Shown here piece after piece: positions 16,696 through 25,676 of a stretch of 64,000 nucleotides of DNA. Every line of letters begins with the position of its first letter. The first letter of the stretch is position 1. The notes under the pieces are model-generated. The model ran no database searches and had not been told where the DNA came from. It was given only the letters and a program-made list of their open reading frames with translations. Origin of the DNA: CAYOWQ01 sp964407695 (GTDB lineage: Bacteria; Planctomycetota; Phycisphaerae; Phycisphaerales; SM1A02); assembly GCA_964407695.1 (NCBI GenBank), contig CAYOWQ010000008.1, positions 124,001 through 188,000 of the forward strand, read 5' to 3'. Both the position numbers and the translations under genes were made by a program.

Positions 16696-17492
16696 TCACC
16701 CGGACGCCATCCCCTGAGTCGACGTTCCGCAATCAACATGTGTTTCATCAGCGTGCCGCTGGCGGCCCCTGCGGCGGCAATGAATCCGCGCGGACCATCC
16801 AACACGCCGCCTCGCAGCAGGAGCTGCTTCATCAGTGTCGCCGGTGGACGGACCAGCAGATCGACAGGCGAGCCGCCGCTGCGGGCGAAGGTCGCCGCAT
16901 CTCGGGCATATCCGATGTTCCTGCGGCACATATCGTGCACGTCGGCCCACGAATCATGCCGGCAATCGCCCTTCAGCCTTCCCACGCGGCCATTCACATC
17001 AATATGGTCGTGACCCAGCAGGTCGTCTTGGCCCACGCCCGAAATTCGCTCCCGTCCGCGACGAAACAGCCGCAATCGCCACTCCGGCTGAAAGCAGTGA
17101 TTGAGCCAACCGCCGAGAAACCAGACCTTGCGGTTCAACTCCCAGCCGTCAAAGGCGGGGTCGTTTGAGAGCACAGTGGCACGAATCGAATCGCGCAGAT
17201 CGCCTTCCAGCGACTCATCGGAATCCAGAATCAGGACCCACTCGTGCGGCGCTGCGTGCTCAACTGCAGCCCGCTTGCCCGGCACATGACCCTTCCACGC
17301 CAGAGGGACAATTTCGGCATTGAATCGGCGCAGGCACTCGATCGTCCCATCGGTCGAGCCGGAGTCGATCGCCACAATTTTCGACGCCAGTCCGCGCACC
17401 GATTCCAGTACGCGCTCCAGCGTGCGCATGCTGTTAAACGTCGTCAATCCGACTGCAAGATCAAGCGGTTGCTCGTCCGCCATGGTTGCCAT
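16674..17492 (-). CDS. family 2 glycosyltransferase, WaaE/KdtX-like
   Basis: A 272-residue GT-A glycosyltransferase. The N-terminus LAVGLTTFNSMRTLERVLES and the nucleotide-binding VAIDSGSTDGTIE are typical of GT2. The DxD-type motif is ILDSDESLEG, followed by WELNRKVWFLGGWL and EWRLRLFRRG, strongly reminiscent of WaaE-like LPS core beta-glucosyltransferases. No membrane span is needed for catalysis, although the C-terminus is somewhat hydrophobic (GFIAAAGAASGTLMKHML). It is convergent with the LPS-kinase-like gene, with overlapping 3' ends, and divergent from the DinB gene by 51 bases. Confidence 0.86.
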   Translation of the reverse strand: MATMADEQPLDLAVGLTTFNSMRTLERVLESVRGLASKIVAIDSGSTDGTIECLRRFNAEIVPLAWKGHVPGKRAAVEHAAPHEWVLILDSDESLEGDLRDSIRATVLSNDPAFDGWELNRKVWFLGGWLNHCFQPEWRLRLFRRGRERISGVGQDDLLGHDHIDVNGRVGRLKGDCRHDSWADVHDMCRRNIGYARDAATFARSGGSPVDLLVRPPATLMKQLLLRGGVLDGPRGFIAAAGAASGTLMKHMLIAERRLRGWRPGDQESVGG

Positions 17493-17543
17493 CGTATCGG
17501 CCCGCCGCGGTGTCGGTGGCCCTCCCCTGCTAACGTTCCGGTC

Positions 17544-18008
17544 ATGAACCCATCACTCATCGATACCTATGCCGACGGCGGCCGCAAGCTGAAGTCCGCC
17601 ATCCAAGGTCTCAGCCCCGCCGATCTTGCCCAACGACCCATTCCAAACACGTGGAGTCTGCAGGAAATCGTGGTCCACCTGATGGACAGCGACCTCATCG
17701 CCTCCGACCGCATGAAGCGCATCGCGGCCGAGAACCGCCCACTCCTCATCGGCTACAACCAGGACGCCTTCATGGAGAAGCTGCATCCTGAGGTGGTGGA
17801 TGCACAGATGGCCGCGGAGGTATTCCACCTCAATCGCCAGCTCACCGCCGCCGTGCTTCGCAGCCTGCCCTCGGATGCGTTCACCCGCACCGGCGTTCAT
17901 AACGAGCGCGGATTGCTCTCGCTCGAGGATCTCCTCAGCTCCTACATCTCCCACCTCGACAATCACCTGGACCATCTCCTCCGCAAGCGCAAGCTCATCG
18001 GAAAATGA
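17544..18008 (+). CDS. DinB/YfiT-like putative metalloenzyme
   Basis: A 154-residue four-helix protein of the DinB superfamily. Likely metal-binding histidines are in QEIVVHLMDSDLIASD (first helix-2 His) and YISHLDNHLDHLL (last-helix HxxxH pattern), with a possible third in the mid part. These proteins bind Zn or Ni and some act as thiol-dependent S-transferases, but most have no known substrate. It is followed after only 6 bases by nfo, implying one transcript. Confidence 0.8.
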   Translation: MNPSLIDTYADGGRKLKSAIQGLSPADLAQRPIPNTWSLQEIVVHLMDSDLIASDRMKRIAAENRPLLIGYNQDAFMEKLHPEVVDAQMAAEVFHLNRQLTAAVLRSLPSDAFTRTGVHNERGLLSLEDLLSSYISHLDNHLDHLLRKRKLIGK

Positions 18009-18014
18009 CCACCC

Positions 18015-19025
18015 ATGCCTCTCCTCGGTTCACACCTTTCGATCGCCGGCGGAATGGAAAACGCCGTCAACGAGGCCGTCCGCCTCACCATGGATTGCGT
18101 CCAGGTCTTTACCAAGAACCAACGCCAGTGGGCATCCAAGCCGCTCACTGAGGAGCAGCTCGTCGCGTGGAAGGCTGCCATCAAGGCCGCCGGCTGGGCC
18201 AAGGAGCCGCATCGTGTCGTAAGCCACGCGAGCTACCTCATCAATCTCGGAAGCCCGTCTCCCGAGCTCTGGGCAAAATCCGTCGCTTCCATGCGGGTGG
18301 AACTCGAGCGGTGCGAAGCGCTTGGAATTCCCGGTTGCGTCGTGCATCCCGGCGCCCATCTCGGAACCCCGCCACCAAAGTCGCGAGCGCCCGGAACCGA
18401 GTTCACCGGGGATGAGCGGGCGGGCCTCGAGAGAATCGTCAAAGCGCTCAACCAGCTTGCCCGTGAACTGAAGGGCTTCACCGTCAGGACGCTCCTTGAA
18501 ACCACCACGGGCTCGGGCACCAACCTCGGCGGCGATTTCGAGCACGTTGCCTTCCTCCGCAATTCCGCTTCCGATCCCGATCGCATCGGTTTCTGCCTCG
18601 ACACGTGCCACATTTCCAGCGCCGGCTACGACCTCTCCACCGCCAAAGCCGCCAAGGCCGTGCTCGATCACTTCGACGATATCTGCGGCCTTGAACATCT
18701 CAAAGCCGTCCACCTCAACGACTCCAAAGCTCCCCGCGGCTCGCGAATCGATCGACACGAGCACATCCTGCACGGCACCTGCGGCCGTCCCTGTTTCGAA
18801 GCCGTTCTGCGTCACAAGTCACTTCAGAAGATTCCCATGGTCCTCGAAACAGCCAAGGAGAAGGACTCCGATGGCCGCGAGTGGGATGCCGTAAACCTTG
18901 AAGTGCTGCGATCCCTCGCCGGGTCTAACCGGTCCAGTTCCCAAGCAGCAACCCAAGGTCCGCGCCATTCACAAGACCATCCCCGGAAAGATCGGCCGCG
19001 GGGTCGGACGAGCCCCAAGCGCTAA
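18015..19025 (+). CDS. nfo: deoxyribonuclease IV (endonuclease IV)
   Basis: The product acts on abasic sites in base excision repair using three zinc ions in a TIM barrel. Conserved elements are GSHLSIAGGMENAV at the N-terminus, VQVFTKNQRQW, VVSHASYLINLGSP, VVHPGAHLGTPP, LLETTTGSGTNLG, FCLDTCHISSAGYDL, AVHLNDSKAPRGSRIDRHEH and VLETAKEKD. At 336 residues it is about 50 longer than E. coli Nfo. The last 40 or so residues (from about 303) are low-complexity, Ser/Arg/Gln-rich and antisense to the 3' end of the next gene, and they look like run-on past an older stop. The stop lies 101 bases inside the convergent gene. Confidence 0.93.
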   Translation: MPLLGSHLSIAGGMENAVNEAVRLTMDCVQVFTKNQRQWASKPLTEEQLVAWKAAIKAAGWAKEPHRVVSHASYLINLGSPSPELWAKSVASMRVELERCEALGIPGCVVHPGAHLGTPPPKSRAPGTEFTGDERAGLERIVKALNQLARELKGFTVRTLLETTTGSGTNLGGDFEHVAFLRNSASDPDRIGFCLDTCHISSAGYDLSTAKAAKAVLDHFDDICGLEHLKAVHLNDSKAPRGSRIDRHEHILHGTCGRPCFEAVLRHKSLQKIPMVLETAKEKDSDGREWDAVNLEVLRSLAGSNRSSSQAATQGPRHSQDHPRKDRPRGRTSPKR

Positions 19026-21423
19026 GCAACAATCCGAGGTCCGCGCCATTGACCATCCCATCTCCGTTGATATCGCCGACAAGTATCGGAGCGATGTTCG
19101 CGCTGTTCGGAAGTATCGTCACGGCTGAGAACGGGTTCCCGGCGACACCACCGGAAAGCTCGGACGCGGCGAATTCATTGATGGTGATGAGGTCAGCATC
19201 GTCGTCTCCATCCAGGTCGCCGGCAGAGACCAGGAGCGGAGTTCCACTGGTGTCAAGCGTCTCGGCGTCCGACAGGATCAGCTGTGAGCCGCCATTGGTG
19301 TCGTTGCGAAGCACCTTGACCATCAACCCCTCTTCGGTCGACGCGACGACTCCAATGTCGGCGTCATTGTCTTCGTCGAGATCGACGATCACGATGGAAC
19401 CGCCCATCGCCGATTCGCTTCCCAGCGACAGATTGACGGAAGGTGCGAACGATGCATTCCCCTTGTTGACCAGCACGGAAACGGAGCCCGATTCGGAATT
19501 GCTGGTGACGATTTCGGGAAGGGTGTCCCCGTTCAACGACTGCGCCTGAATATCCACGGGTCCCGTGTCCACGGGAAAGGTCCCCGCGAGATCAAATCCG
19601 CCGCCGCCATCGCCAAGAAACACGAAGACATTGTTTGACCCATGGTTCGCAAGAAGCACATCGACCACCCCATCGTCGTCCACGTCAATCGGTTCGACAG
19701 AGCAAGGAACGGCGCCGCAGGTGAGAGTGCTGAGCGACTTCAGCAGGAATCCACCGGCGGTGGTTAGAACAGTTGCCGTGTCGGACCCGGAATTGGCCAC
19801 CACCAGCTCAGCGCCTTGCTCGCCATCGAGCGACGCCGCCTTGATGTCCATCGGTTGGCTTCCGACGGGGGTATCAACCCGCGTAGCGAATCCTCCCAAC
19901 CCGTCGTTAAACAACACGCTGACGCTGTCGCTCCCGCTGTTGGCAACCGCGAGATCGTCAAATCCATCGCCATTGACATCACCGGCGTCGATCGCAACAG
20001 GGTGATTCCCAACCTCATAGACCACAAGCGTCTCGTAGGTGAGCTGCCCATTGTCAAGGTCGAGGTTGAAGAGAATTCCAACCTGACCGGCCGCAGAACC
20101 AAACCCGCTCCCACCCGGCAGCGTGATCGCCAGATCCAGCCGGGGGTCGGCATCAAGCTGTCCAACCACGGCCGATGAAGGAGTGCCATCCAGTTCAACG
20201 CTGGTTGGCGCATCGAATCCCAACGCCGACTCGAATGCCACCACCTCAAGCGTGACAGTCTCAACATCGCCGGCAACCCCCGACGACGGGCCGTACAGCA
20301 CCTGAAACACGGCGTCCTGAAGGGCGGGCAGAAGCGCAACATCAAACCGCGTCCCCAGCAGCGTCTTCGCCGTCATCACCACGAAGCTGTCTCCAACCTG
20401 CGGCGCGAAGGAGAGGGCCTTGCGGCACTCCAGCAAGCCCCCGAGAGTGGCATTACAGCCTTGACACTCAAATGTGTCGTAACCCGATCCCGGCTCGATG
20501 CCGTTGAGATCGATCAGGAGCCGTCCCGAGACCACACCCTGCGGACTATCCGAAAATTGCGTGAAGTTTGGCCCCTGTCCTGCGGCATTCACCATGAATA
20601 CGCCCACCGAAGAAGACTGACAATCATCGCCCGGACAGATCGTGCCCCCATTGTTGAAGATGAACGTTTGGTATGTACCCCTGCCTGTCACGACGGTTGG
20701 TTTCTTCGCAAGAATAGTTCCTTGAAAATAGGCAGCGGCATCGCACAGGATGGTGCCCATGCCTTCACCGCCCACAATGGGCGCAACAAACTGAACCTCG
20801 GACTTGATCTCAAGCAGTCCGACAGATCCGGCGTTCAACCCAACGGTGATGGGAGCAAAGTTCTCAAAGAACGCCACGCCATCTGAGTCAATTGTCATCA
20901 CGCCAACGCCCTGGGCTCCAACGATGATCGGGTCGGTGAGTTCCCAGATTCCAGTGCGAAGAGGCGCGTAAAGCACGCCTTCGGAGCCCGGAGCAGCGCC
21001 AATCACCACCGAATACGTCTGAAAGGGTGTGGTGATGAGTGACGGCATCTCGACGTCCACGGTCTCGCCGGGTGTATCGCCGACCACGATGACCAGCGAG
21101 TCGCTGTTGAATGACGATTCAACAACGGTCGAGTAATACGAGCCGCTCCGAAAGATCGCGATCGGGCTTGCAAGGCCGTTCAAATCAGTAATGACAATCG
21201 GTCTCGGACTGACGGGCAGGCTGAATACCGCAACATCGTCCGCGGCCGGCAGCACCCCGCACGCCCAATTTGAGGCTGTATTGCACGAACCGCCGCTTGC
21301 ATTCGACCACAATTTCTCGCCGGGCCGGTCGCAGCCATCACCGGCATGAGTAGACACGCTCTTGCCAACCGACGCCGCCAGGACGCCGATCGCAACTCTC
21401 AATCCCAACCCTCTTTTGGACAT
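18925..21423 (-). CDS. large secreted FG-GAP/VCBS repeat protein with dockerin-like C-terminus
   Basis: The ATG at 21423 has a strong ribosome-binding site (GAGGAAGG, 8 bases upstream) and starts an 832-residue protein with a signal peptide (GLRVAIGVLAASVG). After the export signal comes a Cys-containing module (CDRPGEKLWSN and WACGVLPAADDVAVFS) like those beginning planctomycete beta-helix proteins, then beta-rich repeats. In the second half are several FG-GAP/VCBS repeats, e.g. DAGDVNGDGFDDLAVANSGS and VDVDDDGVVDVLLANHGS, which form calcium-binding propeller blades. The last 50 residues are two dockerin-like repeats, GDINGDGMVNGADLGLLLSA and LSGDGLVNGADLGLLLGN. A TATACT -10-like hexamer is at 21442-21447. 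Probably surface or secreted; binding partner unknown. Confidence 0.85.
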   Translation of the reverse strand: MSKRGLGLRVAIGVLAASVGKSVSTHAGDGCDRPGEKLWSNASGGSCNTASNWACGVLPAADDVAVFSLPVSPRPIVITDLNGLASPIAIFRSGSYYSTVVESSFNSDSLVIVVGDTPGETVDVEMPSLITTPFQTYSVVIGAAPGSEGVLYAPLRTGIWELTDPIIVGAQGVGVMTIDSDGVAFFENFAPITVGLNAGSVGLLEIKSEVQFVAPIVGGEGMGTILCDAAAYFQGTILAKKPTVVTGRGTYQTFIFNNGGTICPGDDCQSSSVGVFMVNAAGQGPNFTQFSDSPQGVVSGRLLIDLNGIEPGSGYDTFECQGCNATLGGLLECRKALSFAPQVGDSFVVMTAKTLLGTRFDVALLPALQDAVFQVLYGPSSGVAGDVETVTLEVVAFESALGFDAPTSVELDGTPSSAVVGQLDADPRLDLAITLPGGSGFGSAAGQVGILFNLDLDNGQLTYETLVVYEVGNHPVAIDAGDVNGDGFDDLAVANSGSDSVSVLFNDGLGGFATRVDTPVGSQPMDIKAASLDGEQGAELVVANSGSDTATVLTTAGGFLLKSLSTLTCGAVPCSVEPIDVDDDGVVDVLLANHGSNNVFVFLGDGGGGFDLAGTFPVDTGPVDIQAQSLNGDTLPEIVTSNSESGSVSVLVNKGNASFAPSVNLSLGSESAMGGSIVIVDLDEDNDADIGVVASTEEGLMVKVLRNDTNGGSQLILSDAETLDTSGTPLLVSAGDLDGDDDADLITINEFAASELSGGVAGNPFSAVTILPNSANIAPILVGDINGDGMVNGADLGLLLSAWGSSDPAADLSGDGLVNGADLGLLLGNWTG

Positions 21424-21587
21424 TGGTGCCCTTCCTCTCGCAGTATATGAAACGCCCCTGCCCAAAGAAAGGCAGTGCTGACCTGCACCGGCGCAGCCGG
21501 CAATCAGGAGCACCCGTTACAAACCCGTGACCAATACCACCTCACCCCAATACGTAAGGTCTGTCGATGGAACTGATCGGAGCCACC

Positions 21588-23840
21588 ATGACACACCTTG
21601 CCCACCTTCTCAGCCTCACCCTCGCCCTCCTCTGCCTCGCACCAGCGCAGGCCCAGAGCACCGACTGGCTTGATCGAGCCACCCAGATCATCCTGCCGCC
21701 GTCCGATTGCTTTCCAACTCGCGGCCCGCGCGGCGTGCGCATCGAAACGGTTCAAGCCAACATCACCATCGTCGAACAGGCCGCCTCCACCACGCTCGAC
21801 ATCGCCCTCGTCAACGATTCCAACACCATGCAGGAGGCGGTGCTGCTCCTGCCGGTCCCCGACGGTTCCGCCGTCAGCAGCTTCATGATCGACGGCGCAT
21901 CCGCCGAATCGCTCGCCCGCGTCCTTCCACGCGATGAAGCACGCCGAATCTACGATCAGATCGTTGCCCGCATCAAGGACCCGGGTTTGCTGGAATTTGC
22001 AGGATACAACCTGGTTCGCTCGAGTGTCTTTCCGCTCTCTCCTCGCGGCCGACAACACGTCCGGCTTACCTATGAGCACATCCTTCCGCTCGAGAACGCC
22101 CGAATCGACTACTTGCTCCCTCGAAGTGAGTCGCTCCAGCAGCGCGCCCCATGGATCATCGATGTCGACATCAAGTCCGCAGCGCCGATTGCCACCATCT
22201 ATTCCCCGACGCACGACGTCATCGTCAGCCACGAGTCCCCTCGGCATGTTCACCTGGCGCTCAAGCCCTCCGCCCAGACGAACCCCGGCCCCTTCCGCCT
22301 CTCATGGCTGCTTGAACGCGACGGCCTTGCGGCATCACTCATGTCTTACCCCGATCCGTCCGTCGGCGGCGGCTACTTCATGCTCCTGGCCGGCATCGCT
22401 CCCGAGTCTGATCGCACGCCGATCAAACGCGAGGTGACGATCGTGCTCGACAAATCCGGCAGCATGGCCGGCGAGAAGATGGAACAGGCCCGTGCCGCAG
22501 CGCGCATGGTGCTCGAAGCCCTCGACGAAGGCGAAGCATTCAACATCATCGACTACTCCACCGCCGTCTCAACCTTCGCCGACAAGCCTGTACTCAAGTC
22601 ACCCACAACCATCATCGCCGCCCGCAACTACATCGACGGCCTCAAACCGATCGGCGGCACCAACATCCACGATGCTCTCCTCGAAGCCCTTCGCCCCGAG
22701 CCCACTCCGGGAACACTGCCCATCGTCCTCTTCCTGACCGACGGTCTGCCCACCGTCGGCCGCACCAGCGAGATCGACATCCGCAAGATGGTGGAGGCGG
22801 GTAACCTTCACAAGAGACGGATTTTCACGTTCGGCGTCGGCACCGATGTCAATGTCCCGCTGCTCGACCGCGTCTCCGACATCTCTCGTGCCGTCGCCAC
22901 CTACGTGATGCCGAAGGAGGACGTCGAGGTCAAGGTTGCCGGCCTGTTCAAGCGGCTCTCCGGCCCCGTCCTCAGTGACATCATCGTCAAGACCACCGAT
23001 GCCTCCGGGAATCCCAGCACTCGCCTCGTGAGCGAGCTCATTCCCAGCCCAGTACCCGACCTGTTCGAAGATGACCAGATGGTCCTCCTCGGTCAGTTCA
23101 AGACCGAGCAGCCTGTCACCTTCATCATTGAAGGCAACGATCGGGGCCGTCACCGCACCTTCACCTTCACCTTCGACCTTCGCAAGGCCACCACCAAGAA
23201 CGCCTTCGTCCCCCGCCTCTGGGCCAGCCGCCGCATCAGCTACCTTGTTGATCAGATTCGACAGGCCGGGGCCGAGATCGGACTCCGACCGGCGGAAGCC
23301 GGCGCCAGCCTCTTCAACGATCCGCGCTTCAAGGAACTCGCCGACGAAGTCCTGCGGCTCTCAGCGCAGTTCGGGATTCTTACCGAATACACCGCCTTTC
23401 TTGCCACCGACGGCGCTGATCTCGGCAACTGGCGGGAGCTCTCCGTCGGCTGCACCACCAATCTCGACAACGCCGCCGTGCGAACCCGCTCCGGCTCGGG
23501 CGCCGTCAGCCAGGGCATGAACTTCAACGTGCAGAAAGGCCAGTCGAAGCTCAACTATGACAACCGGCTGGTCAACGACAAGCTTCAACAGGTCGAATTC
23601 ACTTCCGTCCAGCAGATCTGCGACCGCGCGTTCTTCAATCGCGGCAATCGCTGGATCGATTCCTCGCTCGTCGCCGCCAAGCAGTCGCTCGAACCCGAGA
23701 AGATCATCGCCTACGGAAGTCCCGAGCATCTCGACCTGATCCGGCAACTCACCGAGGAAAATCGTGTCGGCATTCTCTCGCTCAAGGGCGAGATTCTCAT
23801 CGACCATAACGGTCAGCGCATTCTCATCACCAACCCCTGA
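21588..23840 (+). CDS. VIT-domain and von Willebrand A-domain secreted protein
   Basis: A 750-residue protein with an N-terminal signal peptide (LSLTLALLCLAPAQAQ). A VIT (inter-alpha-trypsin-inhibitor) domain at about residues 45-175 includes NDSNTMQEAVLLLPVPDGSA and GRQHVRLTYEHILPL. A vWA domain at about 280-460 has the MIDAS motif VLDKSGSMAGEKM and GTNIHDAL. A C-terminal beta-rich region of about 280 residues follows. GGAG lies 5 bases before the chosen ATG; another ATG at 21567 is less likely. The VIT-vWA pairing is known for export-dependent, metal-dependent protein-binding factors; the ligand is unknown. A second vWA gene follows after 29 bases with a good ribosome-binding site. Confidence 0.85.
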   Translation: MTHLAHLLSLTLALLCLAPAQAQSTDWLDRATQIILPPSDCFPTRGPRGVRIETVQANITIVEQAASTTLDIALVNDSNTMQEAVLLLPVPDGSAVSSFMIDGASAESLARVLPRDEARRIYDQIVARIKDPGLLEFAGYNLVRSSVFPLSPRGRQHVRLTYEHILPLENARIDYLLPRSESLQQRAPWIIDVDIKSAAPIATIYSPTHDVIVSHESPRHVHLALKPSAQTNPGPFRLSWLLERDGLAASLMSYPDPSVGGGYFMLLAGIAPESDRTPIKREVTIVLDKSGSMAGEKMEQARAAARMVLEALDEGEAFNIIDYSTAVSTFADKPVLKSPTTIIAARNYIDGLKPIGGTNIHDALLEALRPEPTPGTLPIVLFLTDGLPTVGRTSEIDIRKMVEAGNLHKRRIFTFGVGTDVNVPLLDRVSDISRAVATYVMPKEDVEVKVAGLFKRLSGPVLSDIIVKTTDASGNPSTRLVSELIPSPVPDLFEDDQMVLLGQFKTEQPVTFIIEGNDRGRHRTFTFTFDLRKATTKNAFVPRLWASRRISYLVDQIRQAGAEIGLRPAEAGASLFNDPRFKELADEVLRLSAQFGILTEYTAFLATDGADLGNWRELSVGCTTNLDNAAVRTRSGSGAVSQGMNFNVQKGQSKLNYDNRLVNDKLQQVEFTSVQQICDRAFFNRGNRWIDSSLVAAKQSLEPEKIIAYGSPEHLDLIRQLTEENRVGILSLKGEILIDHNGQRILITNP

Positions 23841-23869
23841 CAGCTCATCGCATCACCAAGGAGAACTCC

Positions 23870-25042
23870 ATGTGTCCGTTTCTGCTTTCCATGGCCCTGC
23901 TCACGTGCCCACCCACTGATCCGCAGTCTGACGCGCCCGCGTTCTCACAGGTTGAACTGATTCAGTTCGGGGCGGTGTCTGAGCCCGCCAGCGTCGATCT
24001 CGCCATCTGCCTCGACACTTCAGGCTCCATGAGCGGCCTCATCGACGCCGCCCGCCAGAAGCTGTGGGAAATCGTCAACGATCTCGCCCTCGCCACGCCG
24101 ACACCCCACCTTCGAGTCGCCCTGCTCACCTATGGCAATGACGGATTGAATGCCGAGAACGGCTGGGTCAACGTGGAAGCACCCTTCACCGAAGACCTCG
24201 ATTCGATCTCCCAGAAACTCTTCGCGCTCACCACCAACGGCGGCACCGAATTCGTCGGCCGCGTCATGCAGAAAGCCCTCACGCTTGAATGGACCCCCGG
24301 ACTCGAGAACCTCAAGCTCATCGTCGTCGCCGGCAACGAGGGCGCGAATCAGGACACGCAGGTTCCCTTTGGCGACATGTCCCGCAAGGCCATCGCCCAA
24401 GGCATCATGGTCAACTCCATCTATTGCGGAAATCCCACCGATTCCCTCGCCCCCGAATGGAAAGAAGTCGCCACTCTCGCCGATGGCCACTTCGCGGCGA
24501 TCGACAAGGACAACGGCACCGTCGTCGTGTCCACACCCTTTGATGAAGAACTCGTGTCGCTCGGAACCGCCATCAATGCCACCTACATTTCCTATGGCGC
24601 TCGCGGCGTCGAAGGCGCTGCCTGCCAGACCGCTCAGGATGTCAACGCCAGCAACATGAACTCAGCCACGGCCGCGTCACGCGCTGCGACCAAGGGCTGT
24701 GCCATCTACGACAACCGTCACTGGGATCTCGTCGATGCCTGCAAGCAGACGGAATTCAAACTCGAAGAGGTCAAGGAGGAGGACCTTCCAGAGATCATGC
24801 GCCCCATGACGCTCGAAGAGCGCCGCGCCTATGTGAAGCAGCAGGAGTCCTCGCGAGCTGAAATCCAGCAGAAAATTCTCAATCTCCAGGCCAATCGCAC
24901 GGCTTACATCGAGGAGCAGATCAAGACCGCGGCCGTCGATGCCAGCAAGTCCTTCGACACCGAACTTCGCCGCGCCATTCGAGCCCAGGCCGAAGCCAAG
25001 GGCATGAAGTTCGAACCGAAGGTTGCCACCGGAACCAACTGA
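23870..25042 (+). CDS. von Willebrand A-domain protein
   Basis: A 390-residue protein with a strong Shine-Dalgarno AAGGAG 7 bases before the ATG. It has a hydrophobic leader (FLLSMALLTC), possibly a signal peptide. A vWA domain at about residues 40-220 carries the MIDAS motif CLDTSGSM plus the second-loop GGTEFV and a downstream GNEGANQD. A Cys-containing middle segment (GVEGAACQTAQDVNAS and KGCAIYDNRHWDL) comes next, then a long coiled-coil-like helical C-terminus (EEVKEEDLPEIMRPMTLEER onward). It is the second gene of the VIT/vWA operon. A strong terminator at 25100-25138 ends the transcript. Confidence 0.8.
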   Translation: MCPFLLSMALLTCPPTDPQSDAPAFSQVELIQFGAVSEPASVDLAICLDTSGSMSGLIDAARQKLWEIVNDLALATPTPHLRVALLTYGNDGLNAENGWVNVEAPFTEDLDSISQKLFALTTNGGTEFVGRVMQKALTLEWTPGLENLKLIVVAGNEGANQDTQVPFGDMSRKAIAQGIMVNSIYCGNPTDSLAPEWKEVATLADGHFAAIDKDNGTVVVSTPFDEELVSLGTAINATYISYGARGVEGAACQTAQDVNASNMNSATAASRAATKGCAIYDNRHWDLVDACKQTEFKLEEVKEEDLPEIMRPMTLEERRAYVKQQESSRAEIQQKILNLQANRTAYIEEQIKTAAVDASKSFDTELRRAIRAQAEAKGMKFEPKVATGTN

Positions 25043-25099
25043 GGCCGCCTGATTCCCTTCCCTCCAGCCGCATCCAGCCCAACCACCCTGCAACGCCCC

Positions 25100-25138
25100 G
25101 GCCGGCCGCGTCCGAAAACGACGCGACCGGCCTTTCTT
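25100..25138 (+). terminator. Rho-independent terminator of the VIT/vWA operon
   Basis: A 13-bp GC-rich stem (GGCCGGCCGCGTC against GACGCGACCGGCC, one mismatch) with a CGAAAAC loop is followed by TTTCTTCT, 58 bases after the stop of the second vWA gene. Confidence 0.85.
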
Positions 25139-25203
25139 CTCATCCAGGACGACCGAATTCCGATAGAAGGAGGCCGGTCTCTTCCCACGCGCTATCATTT
25201 CCC

Positions 25204-25611
25204 ATGACCTTGCGAGGTCAATTTCTCGCCCTTTTCACCGCCCTCGTCATGCTCACGGCGAGCCCGGTGGTCTGCTGCTGCGAGATTCGCTCCGCACTCG
25301 ACCATGTAATCCCGACCGCGCCGGCAGTGGCTTCAGTTCCCGCCTGCCCGCTCTGCGCCAAGGCCGAGAATTCCGAGTCTCCCAAGCTGCCGCCGTGTCG
25401 CTGCAACAACCGCGACTTCGACGGCCTCGTCAAGTCGGTGAAGTTCGATGTTCCATCGCCAGTGCAGGTTGCGGTCCTCGATTGGCCGTTGATCTTCGCC
25501 GTCGAGATGCCTCGACCGACGTCGGCCGCAATGCCGACCGGCCGGGCGCCGCCATGGCGACATCCCCCGCGCACACCTCTCTTCAACCAACACACGCTCC
25601 TGCTGATGTGA
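25204..25611 (+). CDS. small Cys-rich exported protein of unknown function
   Basis: A 135-residue protein with a clear signal peptide (LALFTALVMLTASPVVCCC). The mature part carries Cys clusters CCC, CPLC and CRC in its first 60 residues, suited to binding a soft metal or forming disulfides. The C-terminus is proline- and arginine-rich and ends NQHTLLLM. It lies 65 bases upstream of a lipoprotein with an HMA metal-binding domain, so a metal-related envelope role is plausible. I do not recognise a family; a similar small Cys-rich leader protein upstream of metal-efflux genes is known in other bacteria, but this is only an analogy. Confidence 0.65.
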   Translation: MTLRGQFLALFTALVMLTASPVVCCCEIRSALDHVIPTAPAVASVPACPLCAKAENSESPKLPPCRCNNRDFDGLVKSVKFDVPSPVQVAVLDWPLIFAVEMPRPTSAAMPTGRAPPWRHPPRTPLFNQHTLLLM

Positions 25612-25676
25612 ATCGCACTCGACGGTCTGCTGTCGTCTCGTTGCGATTTTCTATTTCCACATCAAGGAGTTTTCCC

